From positions 1 to 30,714 of the forward strand of contig JADZDN010000313.1 in the NCBI GenBank assembly GCA_020851015.1: a stretch of 30,714 nt of DNA, read 5' to 3'. Shown piece after piece: positions 13,891-22,064 of the stretch; the stretch's first letter is position 1, and every line of letters starts with the position of its first letter. This stretch comes from Alphaproteobacteria bacterium. Lineage in GTDB: Bacteria; Pseudomonadota; Alphaproteobacteria; JAEULC01. The notes under the pieces were generated by a model that saw only the letters and a list, made by a program, of their open reading frames with translations, had not been told where the DNA came from and made no database searches. The translations under genes were made by a program, and so were the position numbers.

Positions 13891-16398
13891 ATGCAGCTCC
13901 AGTCCGGCGCCCGGGTGCTTGCCGTGCTCGGGCCGACCAATACCGGCAAAACGCATCTCGCGATCGAGCGCATGCTTGGCCATGCCAGCGGGATGATCGG
14001 GTTCCCCCTGCGCCTGCTGGCGCGTGAAAACTACGATCGCATCGTCAAAGCCAAGGGCGCGCGTTCCGTCGCCCTGATCACCGGCGAGGAGAAGATCGTC
14101 CCGCCCGAGCCGCGCTGGTTCGTGTGCACGGTCGAATCCATGCCGCTCGACCGGCCGGTCGAATTCCTGGCGGTGGACGAGATCCAGCTCTGCGCCGATC
14201 CCGAGCGCGGCCATGTCTTCACCGACCGGCTGCTGCATGCGCGCGGGCGGTCCGAGACGATGTTCCTGGGCGCCGAGACGATCCGGCCGCTCTTGCGCCG
14301 GCTGGTGCCCGAGGCCGAGTTCGAGACGCGCCCGCGTTTCTCCAACCTCGCCTATAGCGGCCCGCGCAAGCTGACGCGCCTGCCGCCGCGCTCGGCCGTG
14401 GTCGCCTTTTCCGCCGCCCAGGTCTACGAGATCGCCGAGATGGTGCGCCGCGCGCGCGGCGGCGCCGCGGTCGTGCTGGGCGCGCTCAGCCCGCGCACGC
14501 GCAACGCGCAGGTCGGGCTGTTCCAGGAAGGCGCGGTCGACTACCTCGTCGCCACCGACGCGATCGGCATGGGCCTCAACATGGACCTCGACCATGTCTG
14601 CTTCGCGGGCCTGAGCAAGTTCGACGGCCGCGGCTCGCGCCGCCTGCAGCCGGCCGAACTGGCCCAGATCGCCGGGCGCGCCGGACGGCACATGAGCGAC
14701 GGCACCTTCGGCACCACGCAGGAGCTGGGGCCGCTCGACGAAGGCCTGGTCGAGGCGATCGAGGCGCACCGCTTCGACCCGCTCGACCACCTGTTCTGGC
14801 GCAATGCCGACCTCGATTTTTCCGATCCGCAGCGGCTGAAGCGTTCGCTCGAGGCCCGCTCGCCCGCGCCGTTCCTGATCCGCGCGCGCGAGGCCGACGA
14901 CCAGTTGGCGCTCGCGGCATTGCTGCGCGACCGCGAGATCGCCGAGAGCGCGTGGTCGCCCCAGCGCACGCGACTTTTGTGGGAGGTCTGCCAGATCCCC
15001 GACTTCCGCAAGACCATGACCGACGCCCATGCGCGCATGCTCGGCCGCGTGTTCCGTTTCCTCCAGGCGTCCGACGCGCGCCTGCCCGAGGACTGGGTGG
15101 CCACCCAGGTTTCGCGGCTGGACGCGACGCTGGGCGACATCGACACGCTGACCGCGCGCATCGCCCATGTGCGCACCTGGACCTATATCTCGCATCGCGC
15201 CGACTGGCTGGTGCGCGCCGCCTACTGGCAGGAACGCACCCGCGCGATCGAGGACAAGCTCAGCGATGCGCTGCACGAGCGCCTGACCCAGCGCTTCATC
15301 GACCGCCGCGCCGCCGCGCTGTCGCGCCGCAGCGGCGACGGCGAGGCGCTGCTGGGCGGCGTGACCCGCGAGGGCGACGTGGTCGTCGAGGCGCACGTGA
15401 TCGGGCGCCTCAAGGGCTTCGCCTTCGTGCCGGAAGCCGGGCCGCACGGCGAATCGCGCGCGGTCCTGGCGGTCGCGCGCCGGGCGCTGGCCGGCGAGAT
15501 GGCGCGTCGCGTGCAGCGGTTGGTCGAAGAGCCCGACAGCGCGTTCACCCTGCGCGCCGCGGACGCGCGGGTCCTGTGGCACGACGAGCCGGTGGCGCGC
15601 CTGGTGCCCGGCGACGTGCCGGCATGCCCGCGCATCGAACCCTTGCGCAGCGACCTGCTGGACGGCGCGTTGAAGGCGCGCGTGCGCCATCGCCTGGAAG
15701 CCTGGCTCGCGGCCGAGTTGGCGCGCGCCTTCGCCGCGCTGCGGCGCCTGGAGCGGGCGCCGCTGGCGGGCGCGGGGCGCGGCATCGCCTTTCAGCTGAT
15801 CGAGGCGCTGGGCGTGTTGCCGCGCCAGGCGGTCGAGACCCAGCTTGCCGCGCTCGCGCCCGCCGAGGCGCAGGCGCTGGTGCGCCTGGGCGTCAGGCTG
15901 GGCGCCGAGACGGTGTTCCTGCCGGCGATGATCAAGCCCGCCGCGCAGGCGCTGAAATCGGTCCTGTGGGACGTGCATGCGGGCACCCGGTTCCGGCCGC
16001 CGCCCGTGGGCGCCACCTCGCTGCCGGTCGATCCGTCGCGGCCCGAAGCGCTGGACCTGGCGCTGGGATTCCGCCGGCTGGGCCCGCGCCTCATTCGCGT
16101 CGACCGGATCGAGCAGCTTTCGGCCGGCTGCCGGCGCCTCGCCCGGCAGGGCCCCTTCGCCGCCACCCCGGCCCTGGCCGCCATCGCCGGCTGCGCCGAA
16201 GGCGAGATCGCCGGCATCCTGAAGGCGCTGGGCTACCGCGCCGAGGTGGGCGCCAATGGCGTCAGCTTCGCGCCGCGCCGCCGCCGCGACGGCCGTCGCC
16301 GGCGCGCGCGCGGAAGCGGCGATGGCGTCGGCGCGACAGCCGCGGCAGGACCCTTCGCGCGCCTGGGCGAGCTGGTCGCCGTCCGGCGCAAGCCTTGA
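13891..16398 (+). CDS. SUV3-type ATP-dependent RNA/DNA helicase
   Basis: 835 residues. Superfamily 2 motifs are visible: Walker A VLGPTNTGKTHLAI (Gly14-Thr21), Walker B as DEIQ (Asp96), FLGAETIRPLL, the second-domain segment VATDAIGMGLNMDLDHVCF, and motif VI QIAGRAGRH starting at residue 259. The DEIQ box, GPTNTGKT and SKFDGRGSRRL are marks of the SUV3 group, best known as the mitochondrial degradosome RNA helicase and common in Alphaproteobacteria. The C-terminal 400 residues hold the SUV3-like helical region and a long extension ending in a very basic Arg-rich stretch (RRRRDGRRRRARG, about 793-805), probably nucleic-acid binding. A role in RNA turnover is inferred from the family. The next gene starts within its stop codon. 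Confidence 0.9.
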   Translation: MQLQSGARVLAVLGPTNTGKTHLAIERMLGHASGMIGFPLRLLARENYDRIVKAKGARSVALITGEEKIVPPEPRWFVCTVESMPLDRPVEFLAVDEIQLCADPERGHVFTDRLLHARGRSETMFLGAETIRPLLRRLVPEAEFETRPRFSNLAYSGPRKLTRLPPRSAVVAFSAAQVYEIAEMVRRARGGAAVVLGALSPRTRNAQVGLFQEGAVDYLVATDAIGMGLNMDLDHVCFAGLSKFDGRGSRRLQPAELAQIAGRAGRHMSDGTFGTTQELGPLDEGLVEAIEAHRFDPLDHLFWRNADLDFSDPQRLKRSLEARSPAPFLIRAREADDQLALAALLRDREIAESAWSPQRTRLLWEVCQIPDFRKTMTDAHARMLGRVFRFLQASDARLPEDWVATQVSRLDATLGDIDTLTARIAHVRTWTYISHRADWLVRAAYWQERTRAIEDKLSDALHERLTQRFIDRRAAALSRRSGDGEALLGGVTREGDVVVEAHVIGRLKGFAFVPEAGPHGESRAVLAVARRALAGEMARRVQRLVEEPDSAFTLRAADARVLWHDEPVARLVPGDVPACPRIEPLRSDLLDGALKARVRHRLEAWLAAELARAFAALRRLERAPLAGAGRGIAFQLIEALGVLPRQAVETQLAALAPAEAQALVRLGVRLGAETVFLPAMIKPAAQALKSVLWDVHAGTRFRPPPVGATSLPVDPSRPEALDLALGFRRLGPRLIRVDRIEQLSAGCRRLARQGPFAATPALAAIAGCAEGEIAGILKALGYRAEVGANGVSFAPRRRRDGRRRRARGSGDGVGATAAAGPFARLGELVAVRRKP

Positions 16399-16796
16399 CC
16401 GGTCCCGCGGACGCCGGGTTGCGCCTGGACAAGTGGCTGTGGTTCGCGCGGTTCTGCAAGTCGCGCAGCCTCGCGGCGCGGCTGTGCGAATCGGCCGGCA
16501 TGCGGCTCAACAAGGTGATCGTGCGCAAGGCGCACCAGGCGGTCCGGGTGGGCGACGTGCTGACCTTCCCGCAAGGCCTGCATATCCGGGTGGTGGCGAT
16601 CAAGGCGCTCGGCCAGCGCCGCGGCCCGGCCCCCGAGGCGGCGTTGCTCTACGAGGACCTGGCGCCGCCCCCCGGCCGCACCAGCCCGCGCGAGCCTGAT
16701 CGGCCCGACGCCGCGGCGGCCGGGCGCGCGCCCGGCGCCGGCCGCCCGACCAAGGCCGAACGGCGCGCCATCGACCGGCTGCGCGCCAGCGAATAG
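16395..16796 (+). CDS. S4-domain RNA-binding protein, Hsp15-like
   Basis: 133 residues from a TTG start that overlaps the helicase stop (TTGA), the same length as E. coli Hsp15. The S4 fold begins at once: LRLDKWLWFARFCKSRSLAA, then GMRLNKVIVRKAHQAVRVGD and VLTFPQGLHIRVVAIKALGQ. This is the alpha-L RNA-binding motif that in Hsp15 binds stalled 50S subunits carrying nascent chains. The C-terminal 40 residues are Pro/Ala/Arg-rich with GRPTKAERRAIDRLRASE at the end, a tail typical of alphaproteobacterial members. Translational coupling to an RNA helicase suggests joint action in RNA or ribosome quality control, which is inference. No other in-frame start gives a full S4 domain. Confidence 0.88.
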   Translation: MTGPADAGLRLDKWLWFARFCKSRSLAARLCESAGMRLNKVIVRKAHQAVRVGDVLTFPQGLHIRVVAIKALGQRRGPAPEAALLYEDLAPPPGRTSPREPDRPDAAAAGRAPGAGRPTKAERRAIDRLRASE

Positions 16797-16835
16797 TCCG
16801 CGCATTGAGGGGCGATGCCCTTGTTGGGCAAGGGG

Positions 16836-16864
16836 TTGCACCGGCACGGCGCCGCATGCTACCC
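16836..16864 (+). promoter_or_regulatory. Probable housekeeping promoter of fdxA
   Basis: TTGCAC (16836-16841), a 17-base spacer and CTACCC (16859-16864, in context GCTACCCC) match the alphaproteobacterial sigma-70 pattern. Transcription would start near 16871, about 70 bases before the ferredoxin ATG. A small hairpin, CCCTTG with CAAGGG, precedes the -35. Confidence 0.5.
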
Positions 16865-16940
16865 CACTGCGCGCGCGCAGCCGCGCGTCGCAGCCGATCG
16901 CGCCGCAATCGAAGAAGAAGGTGGTGGGAGCAAGAGGGCC

Positions 16941-17276
16941 ATGGCCTACGTCGTCACGGAAGCCTGCATCCGGTGCAAGTTCATGGATTGCGTCGAGGTC
17001 TGCCCCGTCGACTGCTTCTACGAGGGCGAGAATATGCTCGTCATCCACCCCGACGAATGCATCGACTGCGGGGTGTGCGAGCCGGAATGCCCTGCCGAGG
17101 CGATCGTACCGGATACCGATAGCGCTGCCGAAAAATTCGCCGAGGTTAACCGGGACTATGCGCAGAGCTGGCCGAACATCACCCGCAAGGGCACGCCGCC
17201 GGCCGATGCCGACGATTGGAAAGGCAAGCCGGACAAGTTCACCCAGCAATTCAGCGCCAATCCGGCGAAGCGATAA
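16941..17276 (+). CDS. fdxA: 7Fe ferredoxin ([3Fe-4S][4Fe-4S]), FdxA
   Basis: 111 residues from ATG 16941, the normal size. The N-terminus [20 protein letters not shown], followed by [17 protein letters not shown], carries the Cys residues of the first cluster region. [17 protein letters not shown] provides the CxxCxxCxxxCP set for the [4Fe-4S] cluster. The C-terminal third ([20 protein letters not shown]) is the extension typical of the Azotobacter ferredoxin I / alphaproteobacterial ferredoxin II group. It is a soluble low-potential electron carrier. Its own promoter candidate lies in the 144-base gap after the S4 gene. The pair fdxA-carD following an S4-protein gene is, to my knowledge, a recurring arrangement in Alphaproteobacteria. 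An imperfect palindrome at 17318-17334 follows but lacks a T-run. Confidence 0.95.
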   Translation: MAYVVTEACIRCKFMDCVEVCPVDCFYEGENMLVIHPDECIDCGVCEPECPAEAIVPDTDSAAEKFAEVNRDYAQSWPNITRKGTPPADADDWKGKPDKFTQQFSANPAKR

Positions 17277-17354
17277 GTTTCTGTAATATTTGCCTTATTG
17301 CGGCCAGGCCCCGTAGTCATGCGGATTCCGCATGGCGGCATCGTCCGGGCTGAC

Positions 17355-17382
17355 TTGGCGCTAATTTTGTGTTATTTATATG
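17355..17382 (+). promoter_or_regulatory. Candidate promoter of carD
   Basis: TTGGCG (17355-17360) and TATATG (17377-17382) are separated by 16 bases inside a short AT-rich patch (CTAATTTTGTGTTATTTATA). It would give a leader of roughly 170 bases before the carD ATG. The choice among overlapping -10 hexamers is uncertain. Confidence 0.4.
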
Positions 17383-17459
17383 AGGACTGGTGCTGAGGGT
17401 CCTGAAGGGCCTTGCAAAAAGGGTCTCCCTCGGCGGTTTCTGAATGGAGTGTTTCCGGA

Positions 17460-17503
17460 CTTTCGCCGGATCCGTGCGAACGGATCGGCGAAAGGGGATT
17501 TTT
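17460..17503 (+). promoter_or_regulatory. Terminator-like hairpin in the carD leader (possible attenuator)
   Basis: Arms CTTTCGCC (17460-17467) plus GATCCGT (17469-17475) pair with ACGGATC (17480-17486) plus GGCGAAAG (17487-17494) around loop GCGA, giving 15 bp with one bulged G. It is followed by GGGA and T5 (17499-17503). It lies 57 bases before the carD start, downstream of the candidate promoter. It could be an attenuator, or the terminator of a short leader RNA; which of these is not decided by the sequence. Confidence 0.5.
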
Positions 17504-17560
17504 GCGCCGTCGGCCGACGCCTGTCCGCAGGGCGCGGCTCGCGGCGGGGTGAAACGGGTC

Positions 17561-18460
17561 ATGGCAAAGCACCGTACGGCGGCACAGAAGACCGCTTCGA
17601 AGCCAGCCAAGAACAGCAAGGCGAAAAAGGCGGCCGCCCGGGCGGTGGCGGCGCGCGTCAAGTCCAGCAAATCCAAAGTGAAAGCAGAGACGAAGAAGAA
17701 GATGGCGATGAAGAGCACTGCGACCGCCCGTATCAAGGCGCCGAGCGTCAGCGCCGCGCCGGCCAAGCCGGCGGCGGCCAAGATGGCGAGCGCGCCCGTC
17801 AAGGACGTCAAGGCGCCGGCCGCCGTCGCGGCCAATGCCAATGCCAAGCCGGGCCTCGCCAAGGGTTTCGTGCCCAAGGCCGTGCCGCCCGCCGTCAACG
17901 GCGCGCCCGCGAAGCCGGGCATGCGGCCCTTCGCGGTCGCCGTGGCGCCGAAGCCGGTGGTCAACGGCAAGGAGCCGGAATTCAACGCTGGCGACTATGT
18001 CGTCTATCCGACGCACGGCGTGGGCCGCATCCAGGGCGTGGTGACGCAGGAGATCGCCGGCACCAGCCTTAAGGTGATCGTGATCACCTTCGAGAAGGAG
18101 CGCATGACGCTGCGCGTGCCGGTGGGCAAAGCCACCAACTCGGGCCTGCGGCGCCTGTCGAGCCGCAAGGAAATGGAGACCGCGCTGAAGACCCTGAAGG
18201 GCCGCTCGCGCGTGCGTCGCATGATGTGGAGCCGTCGCGCGCAGGAATACGAGGCCAAGATCAACAGCGGCGACCCGGTGTCGATCGCCGAGGTCGTGCG
18301 CGACCTCTATCGCAACGCCGGCCAGCCCGATCAGTCCTACAGCGAGCGCCAGATCTACCAGGCGGCGCTGGACCGTCTGGCGCGCGAGCTGGCGGCGGTC
18401 GAGAAGATCGACGAGATGGCGGCGGCGCAGAAGCTGGAAAGCGTGCTGCGCGCGGCCTGA
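17561..18460 (+). CDS. carD: CarD/CdnL-family transcription regulator with long basic N-terminal tail
   Basis: 299 residues from ATG 17561. The C-terminal 158 residues (from Glu140, EFNAGDYVVYPTHGVGRIQG) are a full CarD: the RNA-polymerase beta-binding Tudor-like domain (VVYPTHGVGRI, VITFEKERMTLRVPVGKA), then the helical DNA-binding part (RRLSSRKEMETALKTL, RRMMWSRRAQEYEAKINSGD). CarD stabilises open promoter complexes, especially at rRNA promoters. The first 139 residues are an unusual extension rich in Lys, Ala, Pro and Val (SKAKKAAARAVAARVKSSKS, TKKKMAMKS), similar in composition to histone H1 tails and likely to bind DNA nonspecifically. Most alphaproteobacterial CarD proteins are about 165-175 residues. 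An upstream in-frame ATG at 17444 would add 39 residues but lies inside the structured leader. Confidence 0.93.
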   Translation: MAKHRTAAQKTASKPAKNSKAKKAAARAVAARVKSSKSKVKAETKKKMAMKSTATARIKAPSVSAAPAKPAAAKMASAPVKDVKAPAAVAANANAKPGLAKGFVPKAVPPAVNGAPAKPGMRPFAVAVAPKPVVNGKEPEFNAGDYVVYPTHGVGRIQGVVTQEIAGTSLKVIVITFEKERMTLRVPVGKATNSGLRRLSSRKEMETALKTLKGRSRVRRMMWSRRAQEYEAKINSGDPVSIAEVVRDLYRNAGQPDQSYSERQIYQAALDRLARELAAVEKIDEMAAAQKLESVLRAA

Positions 18461-18484
18461 TCGCGCCCTGGGTTCGACGCAAGG

Positions 18485-18518
18485 CGCCCGCCGGCAGCAC
18501 GGCGGGCGTTTTGCTTTT
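18485..18518 (+). terminator. Rho-independent terminator of carD
   Basis: Perfect 9-bp stem CGCCCGCCG (18485-18493) / CGGCGGGCG (18500-18508) with loop GCAGCA, followed by TTTTGCTTTT. It starts 25 bases after the carD stop and overlaps the very end of the convergent small ORF. Confidence 0.92.
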
Positions 18519-18625
18519 CAGCCCGGCCCGACAGGCGCCTTCCGCGCCGAGGCGATCTGCGCCTCGTCGAACGTTCCGACTTGCCAGGGATAGGTGGTGC
18601 CGCGATGGGTGACGGGACGCTCCAT
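18518..18625 (-). CDS. Small 35-residue ORF downstream of the adenylate cyclase
   Basis: ATG at 18625 is preceded five bases upstream by AAGGAGA, the best Shine-Dalgarno match in this part of the window, and begins 11 bases after the adenylate cyclase stop. The product starts MERPVTHRGTTYPWQVGTFD and ends SARKAPVGPG. It is soluble, with no membrane segment or Cys. I do not recognise a family. The strong ribosome-binding site and tight spacing argue that it is translated as the last gene of the minus-strand cluster. Composition is too short to test for coding bias. Confidence 0.5.
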   Translation of the reverse strand: MERPVTHRGTTYPWQVGTFDEAQIASARKAPVGPG

Positions 18626-18636
18626 CGTGTCTCCTT

Positions 18637-20481
18637 CTACGCCAGCCGGTAGACCTCGATCGGCTTCTCGCGGCCGGCCAGGCCGCGCAAGCCAACCGCC
18701 GTCATCGGCACGACCGCGCCGGCGGCTGCGGCGGTGGTTTCGCTCGCCAGCGCGATCGCCGGCATGGCGCCGTCGTCGAAGCGCCGCCCCAGCGCCTGCA
18801 GGCGCTGCGCGGCGTTCACCGTGTCGCCGACGATCGTGTAGTTCATGCGCCCCGGCGCGCCGATATTGCCGACCAGGACCTGGCCGGTATGCACGCCGAT
18901 GCGCATGCGCAGGACCGGCTTGCCGGCCGCGCCCCGGCGCGCGCTGTCCGCCCGCATCGCCGCGGCGATCGCCACCGCCGCGCGGCAGGCGCGCGCGGCG
19001 TGATCCGGCTGCGGATCCGGCGCGTTCCAGAACGCCATCACCGAATCGCCGATATACTTGTCCAGCGTGCCGCCCTCCGCCTCGATGCAGCGCTCGACCA
19101 TCGAGAAATGCTCGTTCAGCATTCCGGCCAATTCGCGCGCATCGCTGTTCTCGGACAGCGCCGTGAATCCCACGATATCGGTGAACAGCACCGTCACCTC
19201 GCGCTCCTCGGATTCCACCTCGCCCTGCCGGTGCATCAGTTGCCCGACCAGCCGCTTCGGCAGGTAGGTCTCGACGCGGCTCAGCGTCGCGGCCATGGCG
19301 TTGAACGCCCGGGCGGCGCTGTCGATCTCGCGGAACGGACTCTCCGGCAGGGGCTTCAGCGCTCTCAGGTCGAGCACGCGGATGTGCTCGGCCGCCTCGG
19401 CCAGGCGCCGCAGCGGTCGCGCCAGGCGGCGGCCGAGCATCGCCGCCGTCGCCACCGCGACGGCCAGCACGCTCAATCCGGCGTAGACCATGCGGTCCAG
19501 CCGGCGGAACTCGGCGCCGATCTCGTCGGCCATGAACTGGCCGCCGACGATCCACGGCACGCGGCCGTAGTCGGTCATGGCGCGATAGAGCACGACGCGT
19601 TGCCCGCCAGGAGCGTCGACGAAGCGCGCCTCGACCGAGCCCAGACGCTCGATGCTGCGGCTGCGCTTTTCATCCCACAGATTGGCCAGCACCGGGTCGC
19701 CGAACTGGGCGATGCGCGGCAAGGGCTGTTCGCGCGTCGGCTCGACCGGTAGGCCGAACATGTTGCCGGGATGCGCCAGCACGTAGTCGTGCCCATAGAG
19801 GATGAAGGGACGCTCGGGCCGGTCGCGGCTGATCTCCGCCAGCAGGCGCGACAGGTCGATCACCGAGATCGTGCTCATCAGTCCGCCCAGGAAACGCCCG
19901 TCGCGCAGCACCGGCGTGCGCAGGTCGATCAGCGGCAGGCCCACCGCCGATCCTTCCTGCACCTCGCTCCAGAACGGCTGCGGCGAGCCCATCATCTCGA
20001 CCATTGCCGACGCGGCGTTCGGCTCGTCGCGCAGGTTGCGGCGGAAATGCTCCAGGCGCTGACCGACGCGCCGCACGCCGACCGATTCGAGGTCGGGCGT
20101 GACGAAGGCGAGCGAGGACACTTGCGGCGTGCCGGCGAGCGCCACGGCCAGCGAATGCGACAGGCGGTCGGGGTCGGCCGGATCGATTACGCCGCCGGCC
20201 ATCTGCTCGGCCACGAATTCCGCCTGCTCGACCACCGGTTGCAGCTGCTGGCGCAGACGCTCGACGATCATGTCCAGCGTCGACACCACGCGGTCGCGGA
20301 CCAGGTCATAGGTCGTGCGCTGGGCGCTCACATAGCCGATGAAAAGCTCGGCGCCCACCGCCAGCGCCACGAACAGGCCGAAGCCCGCGCCCAGCACCAT
20401 CGCGATCGGCCAGCCCCGGCCGCGCGGCACAGCCGGTGCCGGGGCCGGGGCGGACGGATTCGGCGGGCTACTCGACGACAA
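18637..20481 (-). CDS. Membrane-bound class III adenylate cyclase with extracytoplasmic sensor
   Basis: 614 residues from a TTG at 20481 that overlaps the end of the upstream protease gene by 14 bases; GTG 20430 is an alternative start. Architecture: membrane helix at about 27-50; a periplasmic double-Cache-like sensor to about 325, including GSPQPFWSEVQEGSAVGLPL, VLRDGRFLGGL and ILYGHDYVLAHP; a second helix at about 332-352; HAMP linker; then the cyclase domain. The catalytic part has VTVLFTDIVGFTALSE (metal Asp near 433), GTLDKYIGDSVMAFWNAP (adenine-selecting Lys and second metal Asp), RIGVHTGQVLVGNIGAP and NYTIVGDTVNAAQRL, with the purine-binding Asp and transition-state Asn/Arg. It should make cAMP in response to a periplasmic ligand. 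It is co-directional with two cell-wall-type proteases. Confidence 0.92.
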   Translation of the reverse strand: MSSSSPPNPSAPAPAPAVPRGRGWPIAMVLGAGFGLFVALAVGAELFIGYVSAQRTTYDLVRDRVVSTLDMIVERLRQQLQPVVEQAEFVAEQMAGGVIDPADPDRLSHSLAVALAGTPQVSSLAFVTPDLESVGVRRVGQRLEHFRRNLRDEPNAASAMVEMMGSPQPFWSEVQEGSAVGLPLIDLRTPVLRDGRFLGGLMSTISVIDLSRLLAEISRDRPERPFILYGHDYVLAHPGNMFGLPVEPTREQPLPRIAQFGDPVLANLWDEKRSRSIERLGSVEARFVDAPGGQRVVLYRAMTDYGRVPWIVGGQFMADEIGAEFRRLDRMVYAGLSVLAVAVATAAMLGRRLARPLRRLAEAAEHIRVLDLRALKPLPESPFREIDSAARAFNAMAATLSRVETYLPKRLVGQLMHRQGEVESEEREVTVLFTDIVGFTALSENSDARELAGMLNEHFSMVERCIEAEGGTLDKYIGDSVMAFWNAPDPQPDHAARACRAAVAIAAAMRADSARRGAAGKPVLRMRIGVHTGQVLVGNIGAPGRMNYTIVGDTVNAAQRLQALGRRFDDGAMPAIALASETTAAAAGAVVPMTAVGLRGLAGREKPIEVYRLA

Positions 20482-21991
20482 TCTTGTAAAGCCGCCCGGC
20501 GGCGACCGGCTCGTCGGGCTTCAGGCCGTTCAGCGCGCGGAAACGCTCCGGGCGATGGTCCGCCGCGGCAAAGCGCTCGGCCAGGGATTGGGCGCTGTCG
20601 CGTGCATCGGCCCGCACCAGGGCGACGCGCCGCGGCCTGGCGGTGCGCGCCTCGTCCCGGCTCAGGCGCCGGAAGCTGCCCGTCACCTTGCCGAACTCGG
20701 GACCCCAGGCCGCGGCAAATTGCGTCGGCGCGATGAACTGGAAGCGGTAGATCCGGTCGGGAGCGAAACGGATCGCGGTGAAGCGGATGTCGACCGGTCC
20801 GCCCTGCGTGTTCAGCCGCGCGACCGCCGACGCGCCCTCCATCCCGTTGACGGCGAGCGGCTCCAGGTTCGCCAGCGGCGCCTCGCGGCCCCAGCGCTCG
20901 GCGATATAGCCGCGCATGGGTCCGCCATAGACCTCGGCGGCGTTGTCGAAGCGGATCGTTGCGCCGCCGGGGCCGACCGCCGTCACCTCGGCCTGCCCGT
21001 TGAGGAGCTGGAACCCGTCCGGCACCTCGAAGCGGAAGCCCAGCGTGGGATGCACGAAGGCGCGGCCGCTAACGAAGCCTTGGCCCGGATCGTCGCCGTA
21101 GAGAAGTCCGTCGATGCGGCGCAGATAGGCCTCGCGCTCCTCGCGCCCCTCGGTCGCGCCGGCCAGCCCCGCCTGCGCGATCGCACGCTCCACCCGCTCG
21201 GCCGTGCGCGGATGGGTGGCGAACAGGTTGAACGCGTCGCCGCGCCCCGGCGTGCGGCCCGCAAGCGTGGCCTGCAGCGCGTCCTGCTGCTCGAGCTTGG
21301 CCAGGAAGCTCGCCATCGCCAGCGGGTCATAGCCGGCGCGCGCCATGGTCGCGACGCCCAGCTCGTCGGCCTGGAATTCCTGCTCGCGGCTGAAGCCCTG
21401 GATCCACATCATGCCGGCGGCTTCGCCGGCCTGCTGCAAGCTCGCGCTGCCGGTCAGCCAGCCCAGGAGCTGCGTGCCGCTGCCGACCACCAGGCTGCGG
21501 CCATAGCGCTGCGCGGTGTGGCGCGCCGTCACGTGGCCGATCTCGTGCGCCAGCACGCCGGCCAGCTCGGCCTCGCTGCCCGCCAGCGCCAGCAGCCCGC
21601 GCGTGGTGTAGATGTTGCCGGCCGGCAGGGCGAAGGCGTTCACGACCGGCGAATTCAGCACCGTCACGCGGTATTCGAGCTCCGGCCGCGCCGAGGCGCG
21701 GCCCAGCGCGCGCACCAGGCCGGCGACATAGTCCTTGATCGCCGGATCGGCATATTCGCCGCCGAACTGCGCCAGGATCTTGGGATGCTCGGATTCGGCG
21801 ATCTGGCGTTCCTGCTCCGGCGTGACCGCGATCTCGGAAAGGCGGTCGACGGTCTGGCCCAGGCTGCCCAGCCATTCGCTCCAGCCGGCCGCGCTTTGCG
21901 CGCGCGCCGACGGCGCGCACATCACCAGCGCCAGCATCGCCGGCGCCAGGCGCATAAGCAGGCGAAAGGCGGCAAACTTGGTCGCTTGCAT
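20468..21991 (-). CDS. Periplasmic M48 metalloprotease with LysM-like C-terminus (copy 1)
   Basis: 507 residues from ATG 21991, preceded by AGGATCGGAC; an upstream in-frame ATG at 22027 adds 12 residues. Signal peptide: FAAFRLLMRLAPAMLALVMCAPSARA. The M48 domain contains VLNSPVVNAFALPAGNIYTT, the zinc motif HEIGH at residues 149-153 and SREQEFQADELG with the third ligand Glu, then FATHPRTAERV, as in BepA/YfgC-type proteases that degrade stalled outer-membrane proteins. After a linker domain (from about 290) the protein ends in a LysM-like module, RVALVRADARDSAQSLAERF, FRALNGLKPDEPVAAGRLYK and IVVE, expected to bind peptidoglycan. A closely related copy lies just upstream, so a tandem duplication is evident. 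Confidence 0.92.
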   Translation of the reverse strand: MQATKFAAFRLLMRLAPAMLALVMCAPSARAQSAAGWSEWLGSLGQTVDRLSEIAVTPEQERQIAESEHPKILAQFGGEYADPAIKDYVAGLVRALGRASARPELEYRVTVLNSPVVNAFALPAGNIYTTRGLLALAGSEAELAGVLAHEIGHVTARHTAQRYGRSLVVGSGTQLLGWLTGSASLQQAGEAAGMMWIQGFSREQEFQADELGVATMARAGYDPLAMASFLAKLEQQDALQATLAGRTPGRGDAFNLFATHPRTAERVERAIAQAGLAGATEGREEREAYLRRIDGLLYGDDPGQGFVSGRAFVHPTLGFRFEVPDGFQLLNGQAEVTAVGPGGATIRFDNAAEVYGGPMRGYIAERWGREAPLANLEPLAVNGMEGASAVARLNTQGGPVDIRFTAIRFAPDRIYRFQFIAPTQFAAAWGPEFGKVTGSFRRLSRDEARTARPRRVALVRADARDSAQSLAERFAAADHRPERFRALNGLKPDEPVAAGRLYKIVVE

Positions 21992-22064
21992 GTCCGATCC
22001 TGGCCGGGGGTCGAACGTCGGTCGCATTCGCGAAGGCTAGGGCGGCATCTTGGCGGAAATTGGA

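Noticed and set aside
13231..15978. 915-codon minus-strand open frame under the helicase gene
   Set aside because: Only its last 189 codons (the Uma2 protein) have family sequence; the rest is a GC-driven antisense frame of the helicase.
17318..17334. Palindrome CATGCGG-ATT-CCGCATG as fdxA terminator
   Set aside because: No T-run follows on either strand, so it is left as an unassigned small inverted repeat.
17380..18072. 230-codon plus-strand frame starting just after the carD promoter
   Set aside because: It runs through the CarD gene in the wrong frame with Gly/Arg/Gln-rich sequence, and no ribosome-binding site is evident.
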